64,000 bases of DNA from Bacteroidales bacterium (GCA_900766825.1 CAAFWU010000017.1:36928-100927); one strand, 5' to 3'. Counted from the first letter of the stretch, positions 17,376 to 27,244 are shown. Made by a program: numbers and translations. The notes: generated by a model not told the origin, from the sequence alone.

Positions 17376-20081
17376 CTATTGTTTTTTGCGCGCCACACCC
17401 CTCACGGCGTCGGCCTCTAGTGGGTTGTCGGGCCACGAGTGTTTGGGGTATCGGCGTTTGAGTTCTTTGCGCACCTCGAAGTAGGTGTTCTCCCAAAAAC
17501 TATGCAGGTCTTGCGTCAGCTGCACGGGCTTGTAGCCAGGCGAGAGGAGCTCCATCAGCACGGGGCGTTGCCCATTGTCCACCCGTGGGGTCTCCCTCAT
17601 TCCAAAGCACTCTTGCAGCCTCACGCGGAGCACTGGGGCTGTGGCCTCGGGCCGATACTCTACACGTATTTTGCTTCCCGTGGGCACCTCTATGCGTTCG
17701 GGTGCCAGCCTGTCCACGGCCATCTGCTGTTCGTAGGTGAGGCGCGATGCCACCACTTGCGCCATGTCAATCTTCTTTAGCTCCGCCACTGTTTGAGCCT
17801 TGCCCATGAAGAGGGGCAGCCACTCGTGGGCCGATGCCTTCAATGCCTCGGTGCTCACATCGGGCAACTCCATCTCGGGGTGCCATAAGCTCACGGCACC
17901 TATGCGTTGCTGAATGTTCACAACCTCATCGGCACCAAAGTCCATAATACGTTCGCCTTCGCGCACCACGGCATCGCATATGGCATTTCTTACTTCGTCG
18001 GCTGGCACGTTTTGCAGTGGTCGGCTGCCCAAGATGAGCGAGCCAATCCTTAGCTCTCGTTGGGCCACAATGCCGCCGCGGCGTATGTCCCACGTAACCA
18101 CATCGCGCTCGCGCACCATGCTCCGTAGGTCTCGTGGGTCCAGAGCCGAAGCCATAAAAATTTTGCCAATGCCATTGGGACCACTTTGGGTGTTTACTTC
18201 GGCAGCCACAATCCAAGGTTCGGCACTCAGGTCGTCGTGGCGTCCCATCTGGGCCATGTCGCCGCTCGAGAGCATGTAGAGCCCGGGTTTGCCTTCGCGA
18301 GCCGAGGCTATGCGCTCGGGGTAGGCGGCGGCCAGCAAATAGCCAATGTCTGCCTTGTCGAAACTGCTGTTGTCCTCCAGTGTCCCCCCTCGTTTTGTCT
18401 GTTGGTCGGTATCAGCAGTCAGTCGGCGATACTGCTCGGCAATCTTAGCAATGCGGTCCCACGCACGCCATTGACCTCCGTGCCCGCCCATGGGACTACG
18501 TTCCTTTTGAGCTTGAGCCCTATGTTTGCGCAAGGCATCGATGCGGAGGGCTATGTCGCAACCCACCGCGCTTTCGTTCTGGCCTGCAAAGCCACCATGC
18601 TGTCCTTGCTGCCCTTGCTGCCCTCGTTGGTTCTGCTGTGCCAGAGGGTCCTTCTCCTCCAATATGGCAGCAATGTCGGCAGCCAAGGTCTGCTGTTGGG
18701 CGTTGTGAGCCATGAGCATCATTTGTGCCATGCGGGGGTGGCAAGGCAGGTGGCTCAGTTCGCGACCGTGGGGTGTTATGCTGCCCTGCTCTTTGGGGTT
18801 ATCGCTGTCGCTTAGGGCCCCCAGCATGGTCAGCAGACTTTGGGCTTGCGCTACATGACCCTTGGGTGGGGGAGTGAGCCAAGCCAGACGCATGGGGTCG
18901 CGTTCGCCCCACGCGGCAATGTCCAGCACCATTGGGGCCAAGTCGGCAGTCTCAATCTCGGCACGGCGGTTGGGCTGCATGCGGTGCTGCGTGGCGACCG
19001 TCCAGAGGCGGTAGCAGATGCCAGGGGCCACACGTCCTGCGCGACCTGCTCGTTGGTCGGCCATGTCCATGCTTATGCGCACGGTCTCCAGATGGCTCAT
19101 GCCATTTTGGGGGTCGAAAATCATTTGGCGGCATAGACCCGAGTCTATGACTATGCGGACGCCCTCGATGGTGACAGATGTCTCGGCAATGGGTGTTGCC
19201 AGCACCACCTTGCGTTCGCCAGGGCGGCTGGGGCTTATGGCCATGCGCTGTTCGCGTTGCGAGAGCATGCCGTAGAGGGGCATTATGTGTGTGGAACCCA
19301 ATTTGTTGGCCAGTTGGCTTTGGCATCGGCGTATGTCGGTTTCGCCAGGCAGAAAGGCCAGAATGTCGCCCTCGTGCTGGGTGTGGGCCTCAACAATGCG
19401 GCGAGCCACAAGGTCGGCACATGTGGCGGGTTCGGCTTGGCTGTCGGTGTCGGGTGCCAGACGGATGTCTACAGGAAACATGCGACCTTGGCTCGCAATA
19501 AGTTTGGCACTTAGGTCGCGGCAGAGGGCGGTGGTCTCTATGGTGGCGGACATTATGACAATGCGGAGGTCGGGGCGCAGCACTTGCTGCACCTCGCGGG
19601 CCAAGGCTAAGGCCACGTCGGCATTTATGCTTCGCTCGTGGAATTCGTCGAAGATGATTACGCTTACGCCCTCCAGCGTGGGGTCGGTTACAAGGCGGCG
19701 GGTCAGAATGCCCTCGGTGACCACCTCGATGCGGGTGGCCGAGCTTAGGCAGCGGTCGAAACGTACGGCGTAGCCCACGGTGCGACCAACCTCTTCGCCA
19801 ATCAGGTGGGCCATGCGTTCGGCAATCTGACGGGCGGCCAAGCGGCGGGGCTCGAGCATTATTATTTTGCCATTGGGGTCGGGGCGGTCGTTATGGCTCT
19901 CGTTATCTGCGTCTTTGGGACTTTCGCTCAGACCTTGCAGAATGGTTAGGGGCAGCAGGGTGGATTTGCCAGCTCCAGGGGGGGCTGTTATAATTAGTCG
20001 GTTGTCGGACCTCAGGGTTGTGTTTACGCTCTGGGCTATGTTGTAGGCTGGCAGACTCTGGGCCTCGTCGCTTATCTTCAT
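17376..20081 (-). CDS. hrpB: ATP-dependent helicase HrpB
   Basis: A 901-residue DEAH-box helicase of the HrpB family. The helicase core has motif I TAPPGAGKST (Lys39), motif Ia LEPRRLAARQ, the Asp-Glu-Phe-His box at 145-148 in IIFDEFHERS (DEFH is typical of HrpB), SAT at 178-180, then LAFLPGETDIRRCQ, TPIAETSVTIEGV and QRAGRAGRVAPG in the second RecA domain. The C-terminal half holds the HrpB-specific region, including the late LLSPGYKPVQLTQDLHSFW block. HrpB is probably an RNA helicase, but its cellular role is poorly defined. A Gln/Gly-rich low-complexity insert is seen near residues 490-505. The AraC-type regulator gene ends 45 bases upstream on the same strand, so the two may share a transcript. 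Confidence 0.93.
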   Translation of the reverse strand: MKISDEAQSLPAYNIAQSVNTTLRSDNRLIITAPPGAGKSTLLPLTILQGLSESPKDADNESHNDRPDPNGKIIMLEPRRLAARQIAERMAHLIGEEVGRTVGYAVRFDRCLSSATRIEVVTEGILTRRLVTDPTLEGVSVIIFDEFHERSINADVALALAREVQQVLRPDLRIVIMSATIETTALCRDLSAKLIASQGRMFPVDIRLAPDTDSQAEPATCADLVARRIVEAHTQHEGDILAFLPGETDIRRCQSQLANKLGSTHIMPLYGMLSQREQRMAISPSRPGERKVVLATPIAETSVTIEGVRIVIDSGLCRQMIFDPQNGMSHLETVRISMDMADQRAGRAGRVAPGICYRLWTVATQHRMQPNRRAEIETADLAPMVLDIAAWGERDPMRLAWLTPPPKGHVAQAQSLLTMLGALSDSDNPKEQGSITPHGRELSHLPCHPRMAQMMLMAHNAQQQTLAADIAAILEEKDPLAQQNQRGQQGQQGQHGGFAGQNESAVGCDIALRIDALRKHRAQAQKERSPMGGHGGQWRAWDRIAKIAEQYRRLTADTDQQTKRGGTLEDNSSFDKADIGYLLAAAYPERIASAREGKPGLYMLSSGDMAQMGRHDDLSAEPWIVAAEVNTQSGPNGIGKIFMASALDPRDLRSMVRERDVVTWDIRRGGIVAQRELRIGSLILGSRPLQNVPADEVRNAICDAVVREGERIMDFGADEVVNIQQRIGAVSLWHPEMELPDVSTEALKASAHEWLPLFMGKAQTVAELKKIDMAQVVASRLTYEQQMAVDRLAPERIEVPTGSKIRVEYRPEATAPVLRVRLQECFGMRETPRVDNGQRPVLMELLSPGYKPVQLTQDLHSFWENTYFEVRKELKRRYPKHSWPDNPLEADAVRGVARKKQ

Positions 20082-20126
20082 CTTTTTCTGTGGGGTGGGG
20101 GTGTCGTCTCGGGAGGGTATGTCTCT

Positions 20127-21242
20127 CTATTTCATAAGCTTATGCACGCCTTCGCGCCACTCTTCGGGAGTTACACCCACAATGCGACCAAAGTAGATTT
20201 TCATCTCCTCGGCACTGGAGTAGCCCACCTGATGGGCAACGTCCTCAATCTTGGCTTGAGGGGTGCGTATCAGAATCTCTTGGGCATCGTGTATGCGGAG
20301 CCGATTGATATGCTCGCGAAACGTGCAGCCAAACTTATGGTTGATGACCTTGGAGAGCATGGGGCAGGGAACATCCATCTCCTCCGATATCTGCTCAATG
20401 GTCACGCCAACCTTGCGGTATCCCTTGCGGTCGCGCCATTCGCCGAGGCGACTTATGGCCTCCTCGGTCTCACCAAACGAGGGTAGCTCCTTTTCGGACC
20501 ATACGGTGGCCACGGACACGTCTACCTCCGATGCGTGGTGGATAAGGGCATAGCTGTCGCGGAAATTGAGTATGCTGATGCCCAAAAAGATGTAGCTGAC
20601 GAGGCAAACGATGGCGTAGATGGCGTTGACCTCAACACTAAGCACCGACGCAATGGGGCTAAAGAGACCTACGGCCACAAAGCAGAGGACCGATGTGCGT
20701 ATGCCGCGCATGCTCTGAGCCACGTCATCTGAGTAGAAGTTATCTATCTTAATTACAATGCGATGGTAAGTCTTAGCAATGCGACCCGCATAGTAGGCAA
20801 TGAAGATGCCCCATAGTCCCACCACTATGCCGAAGAGGATGTCCGATATCAATCCGTCCTCTATGATGGCCGTGGCCGTTACGGCAGCAGCCGAAATGAC
20901 CCAAAGTGCCATCTCGTGTTGTTTGCGGAGGGTGCGGTCGTTGCGGTCGTCGATAAGGGAGAGAACCGACCACGAGAACATGGCCGCCACGGGTGTGTAG
21001 GTGGTCACGTCGAGCACGGTGCACCACTTGCTGCCGCCCAACCCTACCATATTCAGCAACATGCTGCACACAAAGTTGAAAGCTATGGTGCCAAAGACCC
21101 CTGCCATGTAGTGTACCGAACGGCGGTATGGGCTGTATTGCGCTGTCTGATTAATATGTTGACAAGCCATGGTTACGCACAAGGTGAGCAACACACCCAC
21201 GCCCAAGCTCAAAACCAAGTAGTATATCAAGTCCCAATTCAT
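20127..21242 (-). CDS. Membrane-anchored AraC family regulator
   Basis: A 371-residue protein with an N-terminal membrane domain and a C-terminal DNA-binding domain. Residues 1 to about 225 contain six or seven hydrophobic spans (for example YYLVLSLGVGVLLTLCV, GVFGTIAFNFVCSMLL, ILFGIVVGLWGIFIAYY, AIVCLVSYIFLGISIL). Residues about 265-371 form an AraC-type double helix-turn-helix: VTIEQISEEMDVPCPMLSKVI, then LRIHDAQEILI and IEDVAHQVGYSSAEEMKIYF. This layout occurs in Bacteroidota regulators that sense at the membrane; the signal is unknown. It precedes hrpB on the same strand and is divergent from alaS. Function beyond transcription control is not inferable. Confidence 0.85.
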   Translation of the reverse strand: MNWDLIYYLVLSLGVGVLLTLCVTMACQHINQTAQYSPYRRSVHYMAGVFGTIAFNFVCSMLLNMVGLGGSKWCTVLDVTTYTPVAAMFSWSVLSLIDDRNDRTLRKQHEMALWVISAAAVTATAIIEDGLISDILFGIVVGLWGIFIAYYAGRIAKTYHRIVIKIDNFYSDDVAQSMRGIRTSVLCFVAVGLFSPIASVLSVEVNAIYAIVCLVSYIFLGISILNFRDSYALIHHASEVDVSVATVWSEKELPSFGETEEAISRLGEWRDRKGYRKVGVTIEQISEEMDVPCPMLSKVINHKFGCTFREHINRLRIHDAQEILIRTPQAKIEDVAHQVGYSSAEEMKIYFGRIVGVTPEEWREGVHKLMK

Positions 21243-21266
21243 ACGTGTGAGTTAATTTCACTTTGG

Positions 21267-21274
21267 CAAATATA
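21267..21274 (-). promoter_or_regulatory. Candidate -7 element for the AraC-type gene
   Basis: Reads TATATTTG followed by C on the minus strand, an exact match to TAnnTTTG, 24 bases before the start codon. No -33 TTTG at standard spacing. Confidence 0.4.
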
Positions 21275-21297
21275 GCTACAATTTATCGTCTTATTTG

Positions 21298-21305
21298 TAT
21301 TTTTG
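21298..21305 (+). promoter_or_regulatory. Candidate -7 element for alaS
   Basis: Reads TATTTTTG followed by C, an exact match to TAnnTTTG, about 138 bases before the alaS start. With the element at 21267 it forms a divergent promoter pair about 25 bases apart, within a 201-base intergenic region. Confidence 0.35.
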
Positions 21306-21443
21306 CAATCTAAACAGTTTCCTTTCGCAATAAGTTAACCCTTTTCTGTCAGATATGTGTTTACGTCTCTTAATTACGTACTTCTGACAACATTTGGGGG
21401 CAACTCATTATTAGAAACCATCTACATCATATAGTAAAATAAA

Positions 21444-24083
21444 ATGACTGCCAACGAAGTTCGTCAAAGCTTCTTGGACTTCTTCGCATCGAAGGGTCAC
21501 AAGATCGTCCCCTCGGCCCCCATGGTCATCAAGGGCGACCCCACGCTGATGTTCACCAACGCGGGTATGAACCAGTTTAAGGACATCATCCTGGGTAATG
21601 TGCCCATCACGGCCAATCGTGTTGCCGACTCGCAAAAGTGCTTGCGCGTCTCTGGCAAACACAACGACCTTGAGGAGGTGGGACACGACACTTACCACCA
21701 CACCATGTTCGAGATGTTGGGCAACTGGTCCTTCGGCAACTACTTTAAAGAGGACGCCATAGCCTTTGCATGGGAGTTCCTCACCGAGGTTATCAAGCTG
21801 GACAAGGATCGCCTCTACGTAACCATCTTCGAGGGTGCGACCGATGAGGGTGTGGCACGCGACGAGGAGGCCTACAACGCTTGGGCCCAGCACGTTAGCC
21901 CCGACCGCATAATCGATGGCAACAAGCACGACAACTTCTGGGAGATGGGCGACACGGGCCCATGTGGTCCCTGCTCCGAGATTCACATTGACATGCGCCC
22001 AGATGAGGAGCGTAAGCAGGTCAGTGGCCGCGACCTCGTTAATAAGGACAACCCCCAGGTCATTGAGATCTGGAACCTCGTCTTCATGCAGTATAACCGT
22101 AAGGCCAATGGTCAACTCGAGCCCCTCCCCAATCACCACGTGGACACTGGCATGGGCTTCGAGCGCTTGGTGCGTGCCGTTCAGCATAAGACCTCAAACT
22201 ACGATACCGACGTCTTCACACCCCTGCTCGATAAGATTGCCGAGCTCAGTGGCGTGAAGTATGGTGCTGCCGAGAAGACCGATGTGGCCATGCGCGTAAT
22301 GGCCGACCACATCCGAACCATTGCCTTCTCCATAACCGACGGTCAGCTCCCAAGCAACAACAAGGCTGGCTACGTCATCCGCCGCATCCTCCGCCGTGCC
22401 GTGCGCTACAACTACACCTTCCTCGGCGGCAAAGAGACCACCCTCTACAAACTCGTGCCCACCCTCGTGGAGACCATGGGCGGTGCCTACCCCGAACTCA
22501 AGGCCCAGCAGGAACTCGTAACCAAGGTCATCAAGGAGGAGGAGGAGAGCTTCCTCAAGACCCTTGCCACAGGCATCAACATGCTCGGTGGCATCATGGC
22601 CGACGTAAAGAAAAAGAACGGCAACACCGTGAGCGGTCGCGTAGCCTTCGAACTCTATGACACCTACGGTTTCCCCCTCGACCTCACCGAACTCATCCTC
22701 CGCGAGAACGGTCTGCAGACCGATGTTGAGGAGTTCAACCGCGAGATGGCTGCCCAAAAGGACCGTGCCCGTAATGCCACAGCCATCGAGGCTGGCGACT
22801 GGGTAACCCTCGACCCCAAGGCCGACAAAGAGGACTTCCTTGGTTACGACCAACTGGAGGCCGACGTCCACATTGTTCGCTATCGCAAGGTAAAGGCCAA
22901 GAACAAGGAGCAGTTCCAAGTTATCTTCAACGCCACCCCATTCTATGGCGAGAGCGGTGGTCAGGTGGGCGACACTGGTACCATAACCGACGCCTCGGGC
23001 AAGGTAACCAAGGTCATCGACACCATCAAGGAGAATAACCTCATCACCCATATCTGCGCCGAGCTCCCCGCCGATGTTGAGCATCCTGTCCATGTGGCTG
23101 TCGATGTCCATCGTCGTCAGCTCATTGCCAACAACCACTCTGCCACCCACCTTCTGCAGGAGGCCCTCCGTACCGTGCTGGGCAGCCATGTGGAGCAGAA
23201 GGGTTCATTTGTAACCGCAGACTCTCTGCGCTTCGACTTCAGCCACTTCCAAAAGGTAACCGACGAGGAGTTGGCTCAGGTGGAGAAACTCGTCAACCAA
23301 AAGATACGCAGCAACATGCCCCTCGAGGAGCAGCGCGCCATGCCCATTGAGGAGGCCCGTAAGCTCGGTGCCATGTCGCTCTTTGGCGAAAAGTATGGCG
23401 ACAAGGTCCGCGTTGTTAAGTTCGGCACCTCTGTTGAGTTCTGTGGTGGCACCCACGTTCAGGCCACAGGCTGCATAGGTTTCTTCAAGATCATTGCCGA
23501 GAGCTCCGTATCCGCTGGCGTGCGCCGTATCGAGGCCATCACGGCCGACGGTGCCGACCGTTTCGTCAACGGCTTGGTTGAGACCATACGCGATCTGGGC
23601 GAGGCACTCAAGGGCAGCAAAGATCTCCGCAAGAGCATAGAACAGTTGGTTCGCAACAACACCAAGCTGCAAGAGAAGGCCGAGACCATGATGACCAGCA
23701 TCATTGCCGCCGAGAAGGAGAGCCTAAAGCGCGATGCCGAGACCTTTGGCAGCCGTGTCCTCATCGTCTCCGAGGTCAAGCCCATCTTTGCCGAGAAGCT
23801 TCGCGACCTGGCCTATCAGCTCCGTGGCGAGTACGACGAGGCGGTCATTGTACTCGGCTGCACAGTGGAGGATAAGCCTCAGCTGCTCATCCTCATCACC
23901 GACAATCTGGTCAAAGAGCTCGGTCTCAACGCTGGCGTAACCATTCGAGACGTTGCCAAGTTCATCCAAGGCGGTGGTGGTGGTCAGCCCTTCTTCGCAA
24001 CCGCAGGTGGCAAGAACCCCGCTGGTCTCGAAGCCGCCCTCCGCGAAGCACGCTACTTCTTTGCTTCCAAACTCAAGGCCTAA
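21444..24083 (+). CDS. alaS: Alanyl-tRNA synthetase
   Basis: An 879-residue class II aminoacyl-tRNA synthetase that charges tRNA-Ala and hydrolyses mischarged Ser- and Gly-tRNA. Motif 1 region: [19 protein letters not shown]; then [16 protein letters not shown] and [17 protein letters not shown]; motif 3 near [14 protein letters not shown]. The editing domain has its zinc-binding HSATH in [13 protein letters not shown] (about residue 566) and the partner CGGTH (about 666). The C-terminal domain shows [22 protein letters not shown]. Length and all landmarks are normal. A terminator follows directly. Confidence 0.97.
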   Translation: MTANEVRQSFLDFFASKGHKIVPSAPMVIKGDPTLMFTNAGMNQFKDIILGNVPITANRVADSQKCLRVSGKHNDLEEVGHDTYHHTMFEMLGNWSFGNYFKEDAIAFAWEFLTEVIKLDKDRLYVTIFEGATDEGVARDEEAYNAWAQHVSPDRIIDGNKHDNFWEMGDTGPCGPCSEIHIDMRPDEERKQVSGRDLVNKDNPQVIEIWNLVFMQYNRKANGQLEPLPNHHVDTGMGFERLVRAVQHKTSNYDTDVFTPLLDKIAELSGVKYGAAEKTDVAMRVMADHIRTIAFSITDGQLPSNNKAGYVIRRILRRAVRYNYTFLGGKETTLYKLVPTLVETMGGAYPELKAQQELVTKVIKEEEESFLKTLATGINMLGGIMADVKKKNGNTVSGRVAFELYDTYGFPLDLTELILRENGLQTDVEEFNREMAAQKDRARNATAIEAGDWVTLDPKADKEDFLGYDQLEADVHIVRYRKVKAKNKEQFQVIFNATPFYGESGGQVGDTGTITDASGKVTKVIDTIKENNLITHICAELPADVEHPVHVAVDVHRRQLIANNHSATHLLQEALRTVLGSHVEQKGSFVTADSLRFDFSHFQKVTDEELAQVEKLVNQKIRSNMPLEEQRAMPIEEARKLGAMSLFGEKYGDKVRVVKFGTSVEFCGGTHVQATGCIGFFKIIAESSVSAGVRRIEAITADGADRFVNGLVETIRDLGEALKGSKDLRKSIEQLVRNNTKLQEKAETMMTSIIAAEKESLKRDAETFGSRVLIVSEVKPIFAEKLRDLAYQLRGEYDEAVIVLGCTVEDKPQLLILITDNLVKELGLNAGVTIRDVAKFIQGGGGGQPFFATAGGKNPAGLEAALREARYFFASKLKA

Positions 24084-24106
24084 AGCCTTTGGTGAAACAT
24101 AATAAC

Positions 24107-24147
24107 ATAGGCGACGCCTACCAGTCTTTTGGGTGGGCGTCGCCTAT
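24107..24147 (+). terminator. Intrinsic terminator after alaS
   Basis: A 12-bp perfect stem (ATAGGCGACGCC with GGCGTCGCCTAT), extended by TACC/GGTG pairing, followed by nine or more T residues. It also marks the left border of the AT-rich island. Confidence 0.93.
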
Positions 24148-24220
24148 TTTTTTTTCGTCGAAGTGAATTGTAGGACTGCTCTCAGTTGACGTAATGGTAT
24201 TGGTACGTTAACCGTGACCC

Positions 24221-25189
24221 TTACATTAGTTTTCTAACACTCTCAATATCAACATTGAGAATTGCTGCAACACTCTCTGGCGGCACACCATTCTTTAGGA
24301 GAGCACTGATGGCATTATTCGCCATCGCTTCACTCTTCGTCTTTATCGCTTCGTTCTCTGCTTTTATTTGCTCATTCTCAGTCTTTATTTTAGCATTTTC
24401 CGTCTTATACTCCTCAATTTGAGCGTCTTGGTAATCAAACTCCGATAATATCTCGCTCTCAATTTGCATGGTGTGCAACATACTGGGGGAGGCTGAACCT
24501 TCCAACAAACGCTTCTTTACTGTTTCGTACCCACTGTCGTTAATGATTTCTGTTGAATCGGGTACAGTTATTAGTCTTCTGTTCTCTGGCACAACGTTTC
24601 GCTGGTCGAATATGCTAAGTATTCGCTCGGTAGCATTGCGTGGCTTTGGGGCAAGGCGTGGTATCTGCACAATTATGAGGTCGTGCGTAAGGCTACGTAT
24701 GAAATCACCTTTACCACTATCTTCTATTGGTTTCCCATCGAAGTCCGTCATGGTGTTGCCCCTGCAGTAGATAATAGGCTCTTCTGTCTCTGATATTTTA
24801 TATCCCAAAAGATAGATAGCCACAATGTGCATAGGCGTCTCGCCATCCTGACATAGGTTCTTGTCGTTGCTATATTGCCCACCCAAATATTTACGGAAGC
24901 GAATAAGTTCCGACTTAAGCCAAACCTTTTGTAGTTCAATGCATACGTCCTCCTCTTGACCATCATCCAAAACAACGGTGGCAGCATAATCCAGTCGGTA
25001 AACATTCAACCCGTTGGAACTGGTATCGGGTCTAACGTTGATGTTATCGATACTCTCTTGAGGACGTTGCACAAGTTTCACCACCTGCCTCTTGAGTAAC
25101 CTTGAGAGCAGGACACGGGCTGACTTTTCATCCTCCATTAGGAATTTAAAAGAGCTATCGAATATGGGATTCAGAACATTCATTATCAA
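24221..25189 (-). CDS. Rpn-type PD-(D/E)XK nuclease (PDDEXK_2 family)
   Basis: A 322-residue protein of the Rpn/PDDEXK_2 family, DNA nucleases related to transposase-like proteins that promote recombination. The N-terminus NPIFDSSFKFLMEDEKSARVLLS is typical (here split: NPIFDSSFKFL, then ARVLLSRLL). The catalytic core is seen as Asp67 in YRLDYAATV and Glu85-x-Gln87 in VCIELQKVW, the D...ExQ variant of the fold. Residues about 255-290 are a near-repetitive coiled coil of KTEN/KAEN heptads, followed by a small helix-turn-helix-like end (LLKNGVPPESVAAILNV). Start: Met1 or Met3 are equally possible. The 270 bases upstream hold no credible gene. Many Bacteroidota carry several such genes. Confidence 0.85.
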   Translation of the reverse strand: MIMNVLNPIFDSSFKFLMEDEKSARVLLSRLLKRQVVKLVQRPQESIDNINVRPDTSSNGLNVYRLDYAATVVLDDGQEEDVCIELQKVWLKSELIRFRKYLGGQYSNDKNLCQDGETPMHIVAIYLLGYKISETEEPIIYCRGNTMTDFDGKPIEDSGKGDFIRSLTHDLIIVQIPRLAPKPRNATERILSIFDQRNVVPENRRLITVPDSTEIINDSGYETVKKRLLEGSASPSMLHTMQIESEILSEFDYQDAQIEEYKTENAKIKTENEQIKAENEAIKTKSEAMANNAISALLKNGVPPESVAAILNVDIESVRKLM

Positions 25190-25461
25190 TTGCCTTTAAC
25201 CACAACTGTAAATATAGCAAAAAGAATTGCATATCCTATTTCTGTTTCATTTTCTCTATTCAACCCTTTGCACAAATTTACATTTATTGCACATGGTCGG
25301 TGCAAATGCCAAAATAACAGCCCGAACAGTAAAAAAACTGTTATAGTTCTTTTCCATGGGGAAAAGATACTATTGTTATAAACAATAGTGTATCGTTTAG
25401 CAATAAGTTTTTTAGTTAGCATCAGACTATTCTCCACTGGGTTTGTCGGGTGCGCCCTAAA

Positions 25462-25494
25462 AACGCCTCCTTTTCGCAGTGAATCGGAGGCGTT
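25462..25494 (-). terminator. Terminator of the DUF4417 operon
   Basis: AACGCCTCC pairs with GGAGGCGTT around a 15-base loop; on the minus strand it is followed by TTTTTAG. It lies 15 bases after the stop of the last gene of the unit. Confidence 0.8.
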
Positions 25495-25508
25495 GTACAA
25501 ATAGGTTC

Positions 25509-25928
25509 TTAATTCAAAGCCGTGATATATGAGTGGCGAATCACTTCTTCAAAAGATTTTGAGTTGATCTTTAGATTGTCCCATATTTCATGTACAGAAC
25601 TAAATTCTGCAATCACCTCAATAGGTTCGTCATGAGTGTCGTTGTCACATTGCCACCCAATGTAATTAGACCATTCCTTATGTCGAGGAAGGATTTTGAC
25701 TCTTATGGGAATGGATTCTGTGTGTATGCCGTAAAAGGTGTCTGTTTCAGGATAGTAAAAAGCTAGATTCAAACCTATTTCTTCTACATGATATCTAAAA
25801 GCCTCTCTTGACACTAACGTTCTTGCTTCACTAAGCATTCTTTCACGAAAGCCTAGTTCGTCTTCGTATACGTGTTGTCCAGGACCTCTAAAGTCTCTGA
25901 TTGCGATTACCCGTTTCCTTTCTATCAT
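25509..25928 (-). CDS. Unknown small acidic protein, possible immunity protein
   Basis: A 139-residue protein I do not recognise. It has no signal peptide or membrane segment. The sequence is rich in Glu and aromatic residues (RDFRGPGQHVYEDELGF, EEIGLNLAFYYPETDTF, RHKEWSNYIGWQCDND, EFSSVHEIWDNL) and looks like a compact globular domain. Its ATG overlaps the stop of the upstream gene by four bases (ATGA at 25925-25928), so translation is coupled. The position directly after a small polar protein suggests a partner or immunity role, but this is inference from layout only. Confidence 0.55.
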   Translation of the reverse strand: MIERKRVIAIRDFRGPGQHVYEDELGFRERMLSEARTLVSREAFRYHVEEIGLNLAFYYPETDTFYGIHTESIPIRVKILPRHKEWSNYIGWQCDNDTHDEPIEVIAEFSSVHEIWDNLKINSKSFEEVIRHSYITALN

Positions 25929-26386
25929 TTTTTACATGTATTCCTTTGCTTGTTAAACTTTTGTATTTCGCTTATCAACTGGTTATACCCACTAGGTATG
26001 GGTAAATGGCTGTTTCCCTCTGTGGGTTTCCGATGCATGTCACCATTTTCGGCTTGATACCACTCGTGAGAATGCGAGTTTGCCTCTTTCCCATTATAGG
26101 GTTTGACATTTCCATTCTGATCGAACTTTAGGTTGATTTCAAGACCAATTTTGTGTCTTGAAAAGTCATTGATGTTTAACACTGTCAATGAACCGTCAGG
26201 ATTTCTCTTCGCCATCAAATAGATTGGACTTTCAGAATTAGAGTTCATAATGTTCTTTGTTTGATCGGTAACTCCATCTTGCAAAAGAACTTTATGACCT
26301 AAAATCGTGTGCCCTGTTTCGATATGAGTACGACGCTCAGCAGGTACACCTCCAGACTCTTTGTCGTAAGAACCGTTTGCTCCCAT
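25925..26386 (-). CDS. Unknown His/Asn-rich protein, possible toxin-type domain
   Basis: A 153-residue protein without signal peptide or membrane segment. It begins MGANGSYDKESGGVPAERR and contains several histidines (HIETGHTILGHKVLL, SHSHEWYQ, DMHRK) and a Gly/Asn-rich beta-like middle (NPDGSLTVLNINDFSRH, DQNGNVKPYNG). The start resembles the way a C-terminal effector domain begins after a release point in polymorphic toxins, and the gene is followed by an overlapping small acidic gene, as toxin-immunity pairs are. No catalytic motif was identified with confidence. It begins 2 bases after the DUF4417 stop. Confidence 0.5.
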   Translation of the reverse strand: MGANGSYDKESGGVPAERRTHIETGHTILGHKVLLQDGVTDQTKNIMNSNSESPIYLMAKRNPDGSLTVLNINDFSRHKIGLEINLKFDQNGNVKPYNGKEANSHSHEWYQAENGDMHRKPTEGNSHLPIPSGYNQLISEIQKFNKQRNTCKK

Positions 26387-26388
26387 GT

Positions 26389-27078
26389 TTATACTCTATT
26401 GTTGTTAACGTAATAAGTGCTGATATCTGCCATTTCTCCTTCAATGAATCCCCCATACCTAAGTATGTGCGTATGGTGAAGGATGTTATACATAGCCCAA
26501 TAGCCATCAAGCCATGTCTTTTTTGCCCTTTTGTCATGACAAACACCTGTGCTGTTTATCGCAATAACCGATTCACGAGGCCAGCCCTCCATATACCTTT
26601 CGATATTATGCAGGTCATCACTCCAAGATGGTGATGCAATAACCGACACTCCATACCTCTGGTAGAATGCAGCCAAGAGTTTGTTCCTAAAATCATTCCA
26701 TTGTCTCTGGGATTCAACCATATTTGTAAGTATTGAGTAATCTGTTGAAATAATGCCAGCCAAACTCTTGAAAGTTTTAATGTACGAGAAAGGTCTATTC
26801 CATACTTTCTCGAAGTTCTTGTCCGCAGTGTAAAAGTGCGCAAATAGTCGCTTTTTTTTGTTAGATGCAACATTCTTTAAGCGGCTGAGCGTAGTTATTT
26901 CCTCTGGAGGAACAATGTGGTTAGGCTTGACAATTGGGAGCTGATGTTTAGAAGTAAACTCAATACCTTTGCACAAATGCAAGTGCAATGGTCCCAAATC
27001 AGGAATGTCTTCTTTTACAACATCTTGCGTATCTTCTGGAAAATACAAAGGCAGTATTGTTTGTATAGGGTATATCAT
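26389..27078 (-). CDS. DUF4417 domain protein
   Basis: A 229-residue protein matching the DUF4417 family, found in phages and mobile elements and of unknown function. The core reads HFYTADKNFEKVWNRPFSY, then AGIISTDYSILTNMV with an Asp in the conserved I-S-x-D-x-S block, QRQWNDFRNKLLAAFYQRYG, VSVIASPSWSDD, and SVIAINSTG. The last part differs from family members in that the usual C-terminal block with the predicted nucleotide-like site is weak. It is the first of three genes with gaps of +2 and -4 bases. The region upstream (27079-27244) must hold the promoter. Confidence 0.75.
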   Translation of the reverse strand: MIYPIQTILPLYFPEDTQDVVKEDIPDLGPLHLHLCKGIEFTSKHQLPIVKPNHIVPPEEITTLSRLKNVASNKKKRLFAHFYTADKNFEKVWNRPFSYIKTFKSLAGIISTDYSILTNMVESQRQWNDFRNKLLAAFYQRYGVSVIASPSWSDDLHNIERYMEGWPRESVIAINSTGVCHDKRAKKTWLDGYWAMYNILHHTHILRYGGFIEGEMADISTYYVNNNRV

Positions 27079-27244
27079 AATTTATTTTTTATGATTACTA
27101 TTAAAAAAACTACAAATGCGCCGATTTTCCAGATACAAGCATCTATCTTGCAAAAAAGATGTAATTTCGCAAGTTGAAAAGTATGCGTTTATCTAGCCAA
27201 TTGTGAGACTGAAGGTTTTGCAATCGGCAAAGCTAAACCTATAG

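Noticed and set aside
24221..25189. Reading the Rpn gene as a transposase of an insertion sequence
   Set aside because: The family is often named transposase-like, but no terminal inverted repeats or target duplications were seen around it.
25186..25500. A 104-codon minus-strand frame upstream of the Rpn nuclease
   Set aside because: It covers the terminator of the upstream unit and the presumed Rpn promoter, overlaps the Rpn start and has no recognisable features.
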